Assembly (NCBI GenBank): GCA_014377495.1
Contig: JACMPN010000059.1
Coordinates: forward strand, 1-9,281
From: Candidatus Sericytochromatia bacterium
Lineage (GTDB): Bacteria > Cyanobacteriota > Sericytochromatia > JACMPN01
Direction of reading: 5' to 3'
Length of the DNA stretch: 9,281 nt
Shown: positions 1-6,800 of the stretch, one piece after another
How positions within the stretch are numbered: position 1 is the first letter of the stretch
How the letters are laid out: each line of letters starts with the position of its first letter
Notes under the pieces: model-generated
What the model was told of the DNA's origin: nothing
What the model saw: only the letters and a program-made list of their open reading frames with translations
The model's database searches: none
Made by a program: the position numbers and the translations under genes

Positions 1-1207
1 CTGCGGCAAACAGGGCTGTCCGTCCCTGCTGTTTCGTGGCCCAAGTGCCCCGGCGCATCGCCACGGCAGGCGCAGTCCGGGAGGCCTCCCAGGCCGGTAG
101 CACCGCTGCCGCCAAGGACAGGAGCAGGCCGATCATGGCCGAGAGGATCATCGTCAACGGGTCGTAGTGAACGGCCGCGGCGCCGCCGGTATTGATGTAC
201 AGGCTGTTGACCGTCTGTGAGACCGCCGCCACGGCACCTTGAGCGAGGATCAGCCCGAGCCCCAGTCCGAGCGTGGAACCTACGACACCGATCATCAGGG
301 CTTCCAGGGTCACCGCTGCGAACACCTGACGGCCGCTGACGCCCAGCGCCCGCAGCGTCCCGATCTCGGTGCGGCGTTGGACGACGGAGACCGAGAGGGT
401 GTTGTAAATCAGATAGGCACCGACGAGCAGGGCGATGTAGCTCAGCGCCGCCAGATTGGCCTGGAAAGCCCGCAGCATCCGGCCGACCTGGGCATTGCGC
501 CGCTCCGGCGTCAGGGCCCGGGCATTCGGGGGCAACTGGGCCTGCAGCGCAGCCACGACGTCGTCTGTCTGGTCGGGGTCCGCCAACTGGATGTCGATCC
601 GGTCGAGCTGCCCCGGCCGATGCAGGACGTCCTGAGCCACCGCCAGGTCCGTCACGGCAAAGGTCTCGTCCCAGCCGGAGGTGCGACCGGTACTCGGGAT
701 GAGCCCGGCGACGACGAATTGGACCGGGCGATCGTCGGCGACTGCCGCCAACGTGTCACCGACCGCCAGATGCCATCGGGCGGCCAGACCGGCGTGGATC
801 AGTACCGGCCGATCGGTGCGCAGCGCCGGCTGCTCCGCCGAGCCGGACAGGCCCGCATGCAGGAGATCGACACCGATCAGCCTCAGGGTCTTGTGATGTT
901 GGGGCACGACACAGATCGCCTCGATTACCGGATTGACGTCTCCCAGACGCCGGAGCCAGCCGAGCCGGGTGAGGATCGTGTCTGGCAGCGTCTGCACCGT
1001 GGGCAGGATCTGCACGTGCGTGCGGCCGGCGACGAGATCGATGGAGTCGCGGAACGTCGCCAGGGCACTGTGGTTGGCCAGGTTGATCGCCGCCGTGATC
1101 GCCACGCCCAAGGCCACGCCGACGATGACAAAGGCGCTGCGTAGCCCCCCTTGCCAAAACGGACGCCAGACCAACGCCCGGATCACGGCCAGCCAGGCAC
1201 TAAACAA
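1..1207 (-). CDS. FtsX/MacB-type ABC transporter permease, C-terminus cut by the window edge
   Basis: Membrane subunit of an ABC exporter, partner of the ATPase encoded just upstream. I read 402 codons without a stop before the left edge. Residues about 24-45 form a first membrane helix (SAFVIVGVALGVAI), followed by a long periplasmic-type domain of about 200 residues containing the phrase VAGRTHVQIL. A cluster of three helices then lies at about 250-275, 300-325 and 350-372. The FtsX-domain signature RRTEIGTLRALGVSGRQV sits at about 278-295 and PAWEASRTAPAVAMR at about 371-385. Family members of this type are often about 800 residues with a second FtsX domain, so roughly half may lie outside (inference). 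The preferred start is TTG at 1205-1207, overlapping the ATPase stop, because it keeps the usual WLAVIRALVW lead-in; GTG at 1184-1186 is the alternative. Substrate unknown: lipoprotein, lipid or peptide export are all possible. Confidence 0.9.
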   Translation of the reverse strand, partial: MFSAWLAVIRALVWRPFWQGGLRSAFVIVGVALGVAITAAINLANHSALATFRDSIDLVAGRTHVQILPTVQTLPDTILTRLGWLRRLGDVNPVIEAICVVPQHHKTLRLIGVDLLHAGLSGSAEQPALRTDRPVLIHAGLAARWHLAVGDTLAAVADDRPVQFVVAGLIPSTGRTSGWDETFAVTDLAVAQDVLHRPGQLDRIDIQLADPDQTDDVVAALQAQLPPNARALTPERRNAQVGRMLRAFQANLAALSYIALLVGAYLIYNTLSVSVVQRRTEIGTLRALGVSGRQVFAAVTLEALMIGVVGSTLGLGLGLILAQGAVAAVSQTVNSLYINTGGAAAVHYDPLTMILSAMIGLLLSLAAAVLPAWEASRTAPAVAMRRGTWATKQQGRTALFAA

Positions 1208-1874
1208 CGTCCACCCGCCCGTCCCGGATACGGAGGACCCGATGGGCGGCTGCTGCCGCATCCGGACTGTGGGTGGCCATGGTCACCGTCTGACCACCGG
1301 CATTGAGCCCGGCGAGCAAAGCGATGATCTGCTCACCGGCCTTCGTATCGAGGTTCCCCGTGGGCTCGTCCGCCAGCAGGACCGCCGGGCGATGGACGAT
1401 GGCCCGGGCAATGGCCACCCGCTGCATCTGGCCGCCGGACAATTGACTGGGCTTGTGCGTAAGGCGATCGTCGAGGCCGACTTCAGCAAGGACGGCGGTT
1501 GCCCGCTCACGCGCCTGCTTGGGGCGTTCACCCTGTAGCAGGAGGGGGAGTTCGACATTTTCCACCGCTGTCAGGGTGGGCAGGAGATTGAAGAACTGAA
1601 AGACGAACCCCACCTGCGTGCGGCGCAGGCGGGTCAAAGGGCCGTCCTTCAGCCCCACCGTGCTGGTCCCCTGGATCCGGACATCGCCGCTATCCGGGGC
1701 GTCCATGGCACCGAACAGGTTCAACAGCGTACTTTTGCCGCCACCACTGGGACCGATGAGGGCCACGAACTCTCCCGGCAGGATGGCGCACGAGACGTCG
1801 GCAAGGGCCACCACACCGGCGGCGCCGTCGCGGTACGTCTTGCTGACGTGAATGGCTTCGAGGGCGTGGGACAC
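1200..1874 (-). CDS. ABC transporter ATP-binding protein, LolD/MacB type
   Basis: Cytoplasmic ATPase of 224 residues that powers the FtsX-type permease encoded immediately downstream; the two reading frames overlap by 8 bases, which suggests translational coupling. All nucleotide-binding motifs are present: Walker A GPSGGGKST at 41-49 (the more usual form is GPSGSGKST), Q-loop glutamine at 93 in VFQFFNLLPT, signature LSGGQ at 145-149, Walker B VLLADEP at 165-171, and H-loop histidine at 202. Length and motif spacing fit the LolD/MacB/FtsE subfamily. The start is GTG at 1872-1874, supported by an AAAGG ribosome-binding site five bases upstream; there is no competing ATG. The cargo cannot be read from the sequence, because this ATPase type serves lipoprotein release, peptide or antibiotic efflux and cell-division roles alike. 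No membrane-fusion protein gene is visible in the window. Confidence 0.95.
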   Translation of the reverse strand: MSHALEAIHVSKTYRDGAAGVVALADVSCAILPGEFVALIGPSGGGKSTLLNLFGAMDAPDSGDVRIQGTSTVGLKDGPLTRLRRTQVGFVFQFFNLLPTLTAVENVELPLLLQGERPKQARERATAVLAEVGLDDRLTHKPSQLSGGQMQRVAIARAIVHRPAVLLADEPTGNLDTKAGEQIIALLAGLNAGGQTVTMATHSPDAAAAAHRVLRIRDGRVDVV

Positions 1875-1923
1875 GATGACCTTTCGACAGGATGTGAGTC
1901 GGGTGTACCGGCATGGGGCGCCA

Positions 1924-1948
1924 ATGGCGGTTTGCCTGATGGCGGTTT
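1924..1948. repeat. Tandem 10-bp direct repeat ATGGCGGTTT
   Basis: Two perfect copies, 1924-1933 and 1939-1948, with a 15-bp period. On the minus strand they read AAACCGCCAT twice and lie about 50-75 bases upstream of the ABC ATPase start. That position fits an operator for a regulator of the exporter (inference), but no cognate regulator gene is visible and the match could be chance. Confidence 0.45.
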
Positions 1949-2016
1949 ACCACGATGCGGGATCCGCTGGTGGTGGGGCAGTGCGCAGCCCCCGCTGGCC
2001 GGGGATTGCTGTCACC

Positions 2017-2056
2017 GGGCCTGACGCATCCGATCACAAAATAATTTGGGCCTGAC
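2017..2056. repeat. 9-bp direct repeat GGGCCTGAC flanking an AT-rich patch
   Basis: Perfect copies at 2017-2025 and 2048-2056, 31 bp apart start to start, about three helical turns. They bracket an AT-rich stretch containing ACAAAATAATTT. The site lies about 145-180 bases upstream of the ABC ATPase. It could be a paired operator around a promoter, or chance. Confidence 0.35.
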
Positions 2057-2173
2057 ACAGCGGACTCTAACGAACCTGCCGACGACCCCACAGTCAGCCA
2101 CCGGCGTCTTGAAGGTGCAGTTTGGTTACAGTCCCTGTGCCAGCATGATTGTAGCGTTTCGGAGTGACAAGCG

Positions 2174-2480
2174 TTATCACCGGTGCTTGTGCGGGCTGTT
2201 CCAGGTGTCTACCAGGCGTGTGCCCGCAGCTTTTCAGTCGGGTTCGGTGGTGCAAGGGGCGTTGTTTGTTCCCTTTGCCACATTGAAGGCACGGCAGACC
2301 GGCTTATTCTGGTCATCACCGAAGCGGGAATGGCTTCTGACCAGGACCGGAAGCTCATCCCCCCGCCCGGGGTGGCACTATCGCTAGCGGGTCGCCCAAT
2401 CAGGTACCGCCAGCAGTGACACGGGTAATCCCTTCTGCATCCAAGACCAGAGACGGTCCCCTTCGGGGGGCCTTTTTTTT
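2174..2480 (+). ncRNA. Candidate structured RNA or leader ending at a strong terminator
   Basis: A gene-free stretch with several nested or adjacent hairpins on the plus strand, closed by an intrinsic terminator. Helices seen by eye: 2176-2182 with 2245-2251 (including one G-U pair); 2190-2196 TGCGGGC with 2222-2228 GCCCGCA; 2276-2279 with 2288-2291; 2309-2315 CTGGTCA with 2338-2344 TGACCAG, which encloses GAAGC/GCTTC at 2321-2325 and 2333-2337; and possibly CCGG 2299-2302 with 2347-2350. No known RNA family is recognised: signatures for RNase P RNA, tmRNA, 6S RNA and the common riboswitches were looked for and not found. It may be a free small RNA, or a leader whose terminator attenuates ldhA, which begins about 130 bases downstream. 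GC-rich DNA folds easily, so this stays tentative. The 5' end is not defined. Confidence 0.3.
2455..2480 (+). terminator. Strong intrinsic terminator with UUCG tetraloop
   Basis: A seven-pair stem, 2455-2461 (GGTCCCC) with 2466-2472 (GGGGGCC, one G-U pair), is closed by a C(UUCG)G tetraloop and followed by eight T residues at 2473-2480. It points along the plus strand. No annotated plus-strand gene ends upstream, so it must stop an unannotated transcript or attenuate transcription into ldhA. Confidence 0.9.
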
Positions 2481-2611
2481 GCGCTGCCGCCGCCCTGCCG
2501 TGGTCGCCGGCCACGGGGATACCTGTCAAACTTCCTTCGATGACGTCACAGGGCGCCACAGGCCATTCCCGTGCTGTTGACCCTGCACCGTCCCATGGAG
2601 ACAAGCCCGTC

Positions 2612-3610
2612 ATGCGCATCGCCGTCTTTGATTCCCATCGCTATGACCGGACGGCCCTGGAGGCGGCCAACAGCGACTATCATCACGAACTGACCTTCTT
2701 TGAGGCGCGGCTGACGGAGCAGACAGCCTCCCTGGCCCAGGGCTTTCCGGCCGTCTGTTCGTTCGTCAACGATCACCTCGATCGGGCCGCCTTGACGAGC
2801 CTCCAGTCTCACGGCGTGCGCCTCATCGCCCTGCGCAGTGCCGGCTACAATCATGTGGACCTGGTGGCCGCCTCGGACCTGGGGATGACGGTCGCCCGGG
2901 TACCGGAGTACTCACCCCACGCCGTCGCCGAGCATGCCGTCGCCCTGATTTTGGGGCTGAACCGCAAAATCCCCAAGGCCCATGCCCGGGTCCGGGAGGG
3001 CAATTTCACTTTGGATGGCCTGGTGGGTTTCGACCTTTTCGGCAAGACGGTCGGCATCATTGGCACCGGCCGCATCGGGCAAACCTTTGCCAGGATCATG
3101 CAGGGCTTCGGCTGCCGGGTCATCGCCAGCGACCCTGATCCCGATCCTGCGCAGGCGGCTGCCATCGGCTACACCTATGTGGACCAACTGACGCTGTTCC
3201 AGGAGTCGGACATCATCTCGCTACATGTGCCGCTCTCGGAAAAGACCTGGCATTTGATCAATCCGGCCACGGTGCAACTGCTGAAACCCGGGGTGATGCT
3301 GATCAATACGGGCCGTGGTGGCCTGATCGATGCCCAGTCCCTGATCGACGGGCTCAAGGCGAACCGGATCGGGGCTGCCGGCCTGGACGTGTACGAAGAG
3401 GAAGAGGGGATCTTCTTCAGCGACCTTTCGGAAGGGGGAGTCCAAGACGATGTCCTGGCCCGGCTAATGACTTTTCCAAACGTGCTGATCACGGCCCATC
3501 AGGCGTTCTTAACCGAGGAAGCCCTAGCCAACATCGCCAACACCACGCTGGGCAACGTCACGGCGTTTGAGCGGGGCGAGCCACTGGTCAATGCCGTGAA
3601 AGCGATTTAG
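2612..3610 (+). CDS. ldhA: D-lactate dehydrogenase (NAD-dependent 2-hydroxyacid dehydrogenase family)
   Basis: Cytoplasmic enzyme of 332 residues that reduces pyruvate to D-lactate with NADH, the fermentative route for regenerating NAD. The NAD-binding Rossmann motif GTGRIG is at 151-156. The catalytic residues fall at Arg235 (INTGRGGLID), Glu264 (LDVYEEEEG) and His296 (ITAHQAF), the same positions as in characterised D-lactate dehydrogenases. The FFSDLS stretch following the catalytic Glu is typical of LdhA rather than of phosphoglycerate or glyoxylate reductases. Length matches the E. coli enzyme (329). The start is ATG 2612, giving the normal MRIAVFDS N-terminus; a GGAG at 2597-2600 lies 11 bases upstream. 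An in-frame ATG at 2540 would add 24 unlikely residues. The gene converges on ybdD with a 10-base gap. Related 2-hydroxyacid substrates cannot be excluded. Confidence 0.92.
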   Translation: MRIAVFDSHRYDRTALEAANSDYHHELTFFEARLTEQTASLAQGFPAVCSFVNDHLDRAALTSLQSHGVRLIALRSAGYNHVDLVAASDLGMTVARVPEYSPHAVAEHAVALILGLNRKIPKAHARVREGNFTLDGLVGFDLFGKTVGIIGTGRIGQTFARIMQGFGCRVIASDPDPDPAQAAAIGYTYVDQLTLFQESDIISLHVPLSEKTWHLINPATVQLLKPGVMLINTGRGGLIDAQSLIDGLKANRIGAAGLDVYEEEEGIFFSDLSEGGVQDDVLARLMTFPNVLITAHQAFLTEEALANIANTTLGNVTAFERGEPLVNAVKAI

Positions 3611-3611
3611 G

Positions 3612-3628
3612 GCTGCTCCGTCAGCAGC
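3612..3628. repeat. Small hairpin between convergent ldhA and ybdD ends
   Basis: GCTGCT at 3612-3617 pairs with AGCAGC at 3623-3628 around a five-base loop. It spans the 10-base gap and the last codons of ybdD. There is no T-run on either side, so it is not a classical intrinsic terminator, but it is the only structure at this convergent junction. Confidence 0.35.
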
Positions 3629-3803
3629 AGCGGTTGACCCCGGTATAACGCTGATCCAGCTTGCGCAGGTAGTGCGCCTGGCGGGACTGCGGCTGGACCT
3701 GGGGATGGTGCGCCTGCATGTGGGCGACATACCGGTGATAGTCAGCATCGCCGTTCAGCAGGCCCCAGAACGCCTGCAGACCTGTCAGCAGACGTCCCGT
3801 CAT
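3621..3803 (-). CDS. ybdD: YbdD/YjiX family small protein, partner of CstA
   Basis: Small protein of 60 residues, belonging to the family that follows cstA or btsT genes in many bacteria (E. coli YbdD/YjiX, about 65 residues). Recognised by the middle phrase DYHRYVAHMQAHHP, the YLRKLDQRYTG region and the hallmark C-terminus RCC. Its start ATG (3801-3803) overlaps the cstA stop as ATGA, and GGTGA seven bases upstream may serve as ribosome-binding site, so translation is probably coupled to cstA. Molecular function is not established; it is thought to assist the carrier. Pfam labels the family as putative selenoproteins, but here both terminal cysteines are encoded by TGC and the TGA after them is read as an ordinary stop. 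No signal peptide or membrane helix is visible. Confidence 0.9.
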   Translation of the reverse strand: MTGRLLTGLQAFWGLLNGDADYHRYVAHMQAHHPQVQPQSRQAHYLRKLDQRYTGVNRCC

Positions 3804-5821
3804 GATTGGGTCACCGGCACGGGCCTGCGGGTCAGCGTCAGCCATTTGGCGACGGAGATGGCGACGATGATCAGGACCGAGACCAGGAAGATCGCCGTCA
3901 GGCCGGCGTCCAAGCGGTCGTTGAAGGCCAACCGGGCGGCATCGGCGGCCGTTTCGACCCCTGCCGGCACCCCCCCGGCGGCGAGAATCCCGTCTATCAG
4001 GGCGGCATGGGCGAGGAAGCCGATTTTCGGTGAGGCGGAAAACAGTTTTTCCCAGCCGGCGCTCATCGTCACGGCCAACAACCAGGCCAGCGGCAACAGC
4101 GTGACGCCGGCATAGAGGGGTTTTGCCTGGCGCAGGATGACGGTGGTGCCGACGCAGAGGGCGATCGCAGCCAGCAACTGATTGGCGATGCCGAAGAGGG
4201 GCCAGAGGCTGTTGATCCCGCCCAGGGGATCGACGACGCCCTGATAAAGAAAGTAGCCCCAGCCGGCCGTGATCAGGGCACTGGTCAGCACGACACCCGG
4301 CGTCCACGTCGTCTCACCCAGCTTGGGCCAGGCGTGGCCCAGCAAATCCTGCAGCATAAAGCGGCCCACCCGGGTGCCGGCATCGATGGTCGTCAGGATG
4401 AAGAGGGCTTCGAACATGATGGCAAAGTGGTACCAGAAGGCCATCATCCCCGGTCCGCCGACCACCTGGGAAAAGATATGGGCCATGCCGACCGCCAGGG
4501 TCGGTGCGCCGCCCGTCCGGGCAAATAGGGAGTCCTCACCGAGTTGCTTGGCCAACTGGGCCATCTCCGTGGCCTGCACAGGAAAGCCCCAGCCGCTGAT
4601 CAGGGCCGTGGCCGCGATGGGATCGGCGCCCACCACACCGGGCGGCGCATTGATCGCAAAGTAAACGCCGGGCGTGAGCACACAGGCGGCGATCAGGGCC
4701 ATCACGGCGACCCCTGACTCGATGAGCATGGCGCCGTAGCCGATGAAGCGGGCGTCCGGCTCGCTGGCGATGATCTTGGGTGTCGTGCCGGAACTGACCA
4801 GGGCGTGGAACCCGGAAATGGCCCCGCAGGCGATCGTGATGAAAACGAAGGGAAAGAGGCTGCCACTGAAGACAGGTCCCGTACCGTCCACGAACTGGGT
4901 AATCGCCGGCATCTGCAGATTGGGCAGGACCCAGAGGATGCCACCGGCCAAGGCCAGCACGGTGCCGATCTTGATGAAGCTGCTCAGGTAGTCACGGGGC
5001 GCCAGCAGCAGCCAGACGGGCAGGATGGAAGCGGCAAAGCCATAGGCGATCAGCCACCAGGTCAGGGCGACCGGAGTCAGGGTCCAGGCAGTTGCCCAAG
5101 TGGAGGCGGCAACGGCCTGACCACCCCAAAGAGATGCCGCGACTCCGATTAGGCCCAGCACCGAGGCTTCGCCCACCCGGCCCGGTCGGACAAAGCGCAG
5201 GTAGAGCCCCATGAACAGGGCGACCGGGATGGTCATCGCAATGGAAAATGCCCCCCAGGGACTGTGGGCGAGCGCTTTGACGACGACCAGCGCCAGCACG
5301 GCCAGCAGGATGATCATGATCGCCAGCACGGCCCCATGGGCGACGAGCCCTGCGATGGGCCCCAATTCGTCCTTGGCCAGATGCCCGAGCGAGCGTCCGT
5401 CCTTGCGCATGCTGGCGACGAGGATGACGAGGTCCTGGACGGCGCCGCCGATGACCGCCCCGATGACGATCCAGAGGATGCCCGGCAAAAAGCCGAACTG
5501 CGCCGCCAGGATCGGTCCGACCAGAGGGCCGGCACCGGCAATGGCGGCAAAATGATGACCGAAGACGATCCCCCGGTGGGTCGGCACGAAGTCGTGACCG
5601 TCGTTGATCCGCTCGGCCGGTGTCGGGTGATCGGCGCTGAGCTTGAAGATGCGTTCGGCGATGAACCGGCTATAGAACCGGTAGCCAATCAGATACGTGC
5701 AGGCTGCGGCGACGAGCATCCAGGCAGCGCTGACGCTCTCACCCCGGGCCATGGCCAACGTCGCAAAGGCAAAAGCGCCCAGACAGGCGACCGCAACCCA
5801 GATCAACCAACGCAACCACAT
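3800..5821 (-). CDS. cstA: Carbon starvation protein A, pyruvate/peptide carrier
   Basis: Inner-membrane carrier of 673 residues, close to the usual length (E. coli CstA, 701). Relatives in E. coli import pyruvate (BtsT, CstA) or peptides. The family-defining block GHHFAAIAGAGPLVGP is at about 88-103, followed by ILWIVIGAVIGGAVQD and the loop MRKDGRSLG. Further conserved pieces include FHALVSSGTTPKII and FALFILTTIDAGTRVGRF-like sequence (EALFILTTIDAGTR) in the middle, and a C-terminal five-helix section with GINSLWPLFGIANQLLA. Many hydrophobic helices run through the whole length. The start is ATG 5819-5821: GGAAGG lies eight bases before it, while the longer frame from 5872 would add 17 non-conserved residues. 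The stop overlaps the ybdD start. Substrate choice between pyruvate and peptides cannot be decided from sequence. No obvious promoter was found upstream. Confidence 0.95.
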   Translation of the reverse strand: MWLRWLIWVAVACLGAFAFATLAMARGESVSAAWMLVAAACTYLIGYRFYSRFIAERIFKLSADHPTPAERINDGHDFVPTHRGIVFGHHFAAIAGAGPLVGPILAAQFGFLPGILWIVIGAVIGGAVQDLVILVASMRKDGRSLGHLAKDELGPIAGLVAHGAVLAIMIILLAVLALVVVKALAHSPWGAFSIAMTIPVALFMGLYLRFVRPGRVGEASVLGLIGVAASLWGGQAVAASTWATAWTLTPVALTWWLIAYGFAASILPVWLLLAPRDYLSSFIKIGTVLALAGGILWVLPNLQMPAITQFVDGTGPVFSGSLFPFVFITIACGAISGFHALVSSGTTPKIIASEPDARFIGYGAMLIESGVAVMALIAACVLTPGVYFAINAPPGVVGADPIAATALISGWGFPVQATEMAQLAKQLGEDSLFARTGGAPTLAVGMAHIFSQVVGGPGMMAFWYHFAIMFEALFILTTIDAGTRVGRFMLQDLLGHAWPKLGETTWTPGVVLTSALITAGWGYFLYQGVVDPLGGINSLWPLFGIANQLLAAIALCVGTTVILRQAKPLYAGVTLLPLAWLLAVTMSAGWEKLFSASPKIGFLAHAALIDGILAAGGVPAGVETAADAARLAFNDRLDAGLTAIFLVSVLIIVAISVAKWLTLTRRPVPVTQS

Positions 5822-5829
5822 GACGGACA

Positions 5830-5835
5830 CCTTCC
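5830..5835 (-). promoter_or_regulatory. Ribosome-binding site that fixes the cstA start
   Basis: GGAAGG on the minus strand, eight bases before the ATG at 5819-5821. It lies inside the longer open frame and so favours the shorter CstA protein. Confidence 0.7.
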
Positions 5836-6057
5836 AGAGCGACAGTGCAGGGGACAGCCCCAGTCTAGCCATGGACGGGCCCGAACCACCACAGAATGGT
5901 CAGCCACAAGGCCCCCGAGGCTGGGGCAAATCCGCCGATTGCAACGGTTGGACACGACCGCATCCACCGTCCGCCCGCCAAATTTGCAGTCAAGTGTGCC
6001 TGATCCGCCGCATGATGGACGTCGCTTTGGCCCGGCAGTACGCACCTGACAAGAATT

Positions 6058-6082
6058 AGCCGCAGTCGTAAGGCGGCTTTTT
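6058..6082. terminator. Hairpin terminator between the orphan gene and cstA
   Basis: AGCCGC at 6058-6063 pairs with GCGGCT at 6073-6078 around a nine-base loop. It lies 12 bases beyond the stop of the minus-strand orphan gene, so it probably ends that transcript. The better T-run (6078-6082) is on the plus strand, while the minus strand has only TAATTCTT, so it may work in both directions or mainly against antisense transcription. Confidence 0.65.
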
Positions 6083-6094
6083 AACGGACTAGCC

Positions 6095-6736
6095 TCAAGA
6101 CTGCATCTTGGCCCAGGCGACAACAGTGGGAACAGCAACCGGTACCTGCCGATAGCGGAGCAGGTCGTCGTACCAGGTGTGGCGAGCGGTACGGGCTTCG
6201 CGGGCGACGCGGGCGGGCTTGGGCCCCAGGGCCATGATGCCTTGCCAGAGTTGGCGGCGTCCTTCGCCTTCGGGACCTCCCGCGGACCAGCAGAATCGGC
6301 TGTCTCCGTTGTAGAGGTCCGGTTGCTGCCAGAGCGCTTCGCGCAGGGCCGACCGTAGGGCAGGCTCCGGCCAATACCCACCCATGGCAGTCGTCACAAG
6401 CGCAAGAAGGGGATCGCCATCCGCCAGGCCCGTCCATTGGTCGCAGACCTGCTCGGTGGCTGCGGATGGCTGGTAGGCCGACTGTGCGCCCATGGCCGAC
6501 AGGCAGACATCAAGGGCCGTGAGGGTCTCGTACGGCCAGGGCTGCAGCCGCTCGCTCAGGGGAATTTCCACCGTCCAGAGTGACCGGTAACGGAAATCTT
6601 CGCCCATCACGTACCGATAGACGTATTGGAGCTGCTGCAACAGCCCTATCAACTCGGTCGGCGACCAAACCTCGGCGCGGAGGGAACGCAACAGTGCGTG
6701 AGCCCCACCCCGATCAGTCACCTGGCCATACGTCAT
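6095..6736 (-). CDS. Tryptophan-rich hypothetical protein
   Basis: I do not recognise this 213-residue protein. It looks soluble and largely helical, with no signal peptide, membrane helix or known metal or nucleotide motif. It is unusually rich in tryptophan: ten residues, at 24, 54, 67, 101, 122, 136, 150, 164, 188 and 208, spread evenly. Notable phrases are LLQQLQYVYRYV (about 32-43), TTAMGGYWPEPALRSALREALW (about 115-136, cited by position) and RHTWYDDLLRYRQVPV (about 185-200). The start is ATG 6734-6736, preceded by AAGGGGG 11 bases upstream, inside a short leader of about 25 bases from a strong promoter. A hairpin terminator follows the stop. It is therefore a single-gene transcription unit with good expression signals, which supports its being real despite the lack of a recognised family. 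The region around the start contains a GGGGCCCC palindrome that could fold near the ribosome-binding site. Confidence 0.75.
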   Translation of the reverse strand: MTYGQVTDRGGAHALLRSLRAEVWSPTELIGLLQQLQYVYRYVMGEDFRYRSLWTVEIPLSERLQPWPYETLTALDVCLSAMGAQSAYQPSAATEQVCDQWTGLADGDPLLALVTTAMGGYWPEPALRSALREALWQQPDLYNGDSRFCWSAGGPEGEGRRQLWQGIMALGPKPARVAREARTARHTWYDDLLRYRQVPVAVPTVVAWAKMQS

Positions 6737-6768
6737 TTCAAACGGGGCCCCCTTGCCCTTGTTTTAAG

Positions 6769-6796
6769 GATATAAAAACATATGAAGTTTTGTCAA
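6769..6796 (-). promoter_or_regulatory. Sigma70-type promoter of the tryptophan-rich gene
   Basis: A perfect -35 TTGACA (6791-6796), a 16-base spacer and a -10 TATATC (6769-6774), set in an AT-rich patch within GC-rich DNA. Transcription would start near 6762, about 25 bases before the ATG. This is the best promoter in the window. An inverted repeat starts four bases upstream of the -35. Confidence 0.75.
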
Positions 6797-6800
6797 AGAA

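Larger units (their letters stand above)
1875..2173. other. Gene-free upstream region of the ABC exporter
   Basis: I found no open frame here with protein-like composition or a recognisable domain. It holds the ribosome-binding site of the ABC ATPase at its left end, two pairs of short direct repeats (listed separately), and a small AT-rich patch around 2036-2047 that stands out in GC-rich surroundings. The promoter of the exporter operon probably lies here, but I could not find a convincing -35/-10 pair on the minus strand. Confidence 0.5.

Noticed and set aside
239..1144. Long plus-strand open frame opposite the ABC permease
   Set aside because: It is antisense to a permease with clear FtsX motifs, and its translation is low-complexity Arg/Asp/Gln-rich sequence typical of the reverse strand of GC-rich genes.
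2339..2360. Resemblance to the SRP RNA apical motif (CAGGACCGGAAG)
   Set aside because: The invariant AGCAG side of the asymmetric loop does not follow the GGAA loop; the match is too short.
2183..2419. 78-residue plus-strand open frame before the UUCG terminator
   Set aside because: GTG start without a clear ribosome-binding site and unremarkable composition; kept only as part of the structured-RNA candidate region.
2540..2611. Upstream in-frame extension of ldhA
   Set aside because: Adds 24 residues not found in the family; MRIAVFDS is the normal N-terminus.
2209..2619. 136-residue minus-strand open frame across the terminator and ldhA start
   Set aside because: Translation has no family-like features and crosses the inverted arms of the terminator; it probably reflects GC-rich chance openness.
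3621..3623. TGA after the twin cysteines of YbdD as a selenocysteine codon
   Set aside because: The expected C-terminal RCC is complete with TGC codons, so TGA works as a stop; no SECIS-like structure was evident.
3621..4307. Long minus-strand frame extending ybdD upstream to 228 residues
   Set aside because: The extra part runs out of frame through cstA; the ATG overlapping the cstA stop gives the normal family length.
5264..6049. 261-residue plus-strand open frame opposite the cstA start
   Set aside because: Antisense to conserved CstA sequence, with Asp/Gln/Arg-rich composition, no ribosome-binding site and no domain.
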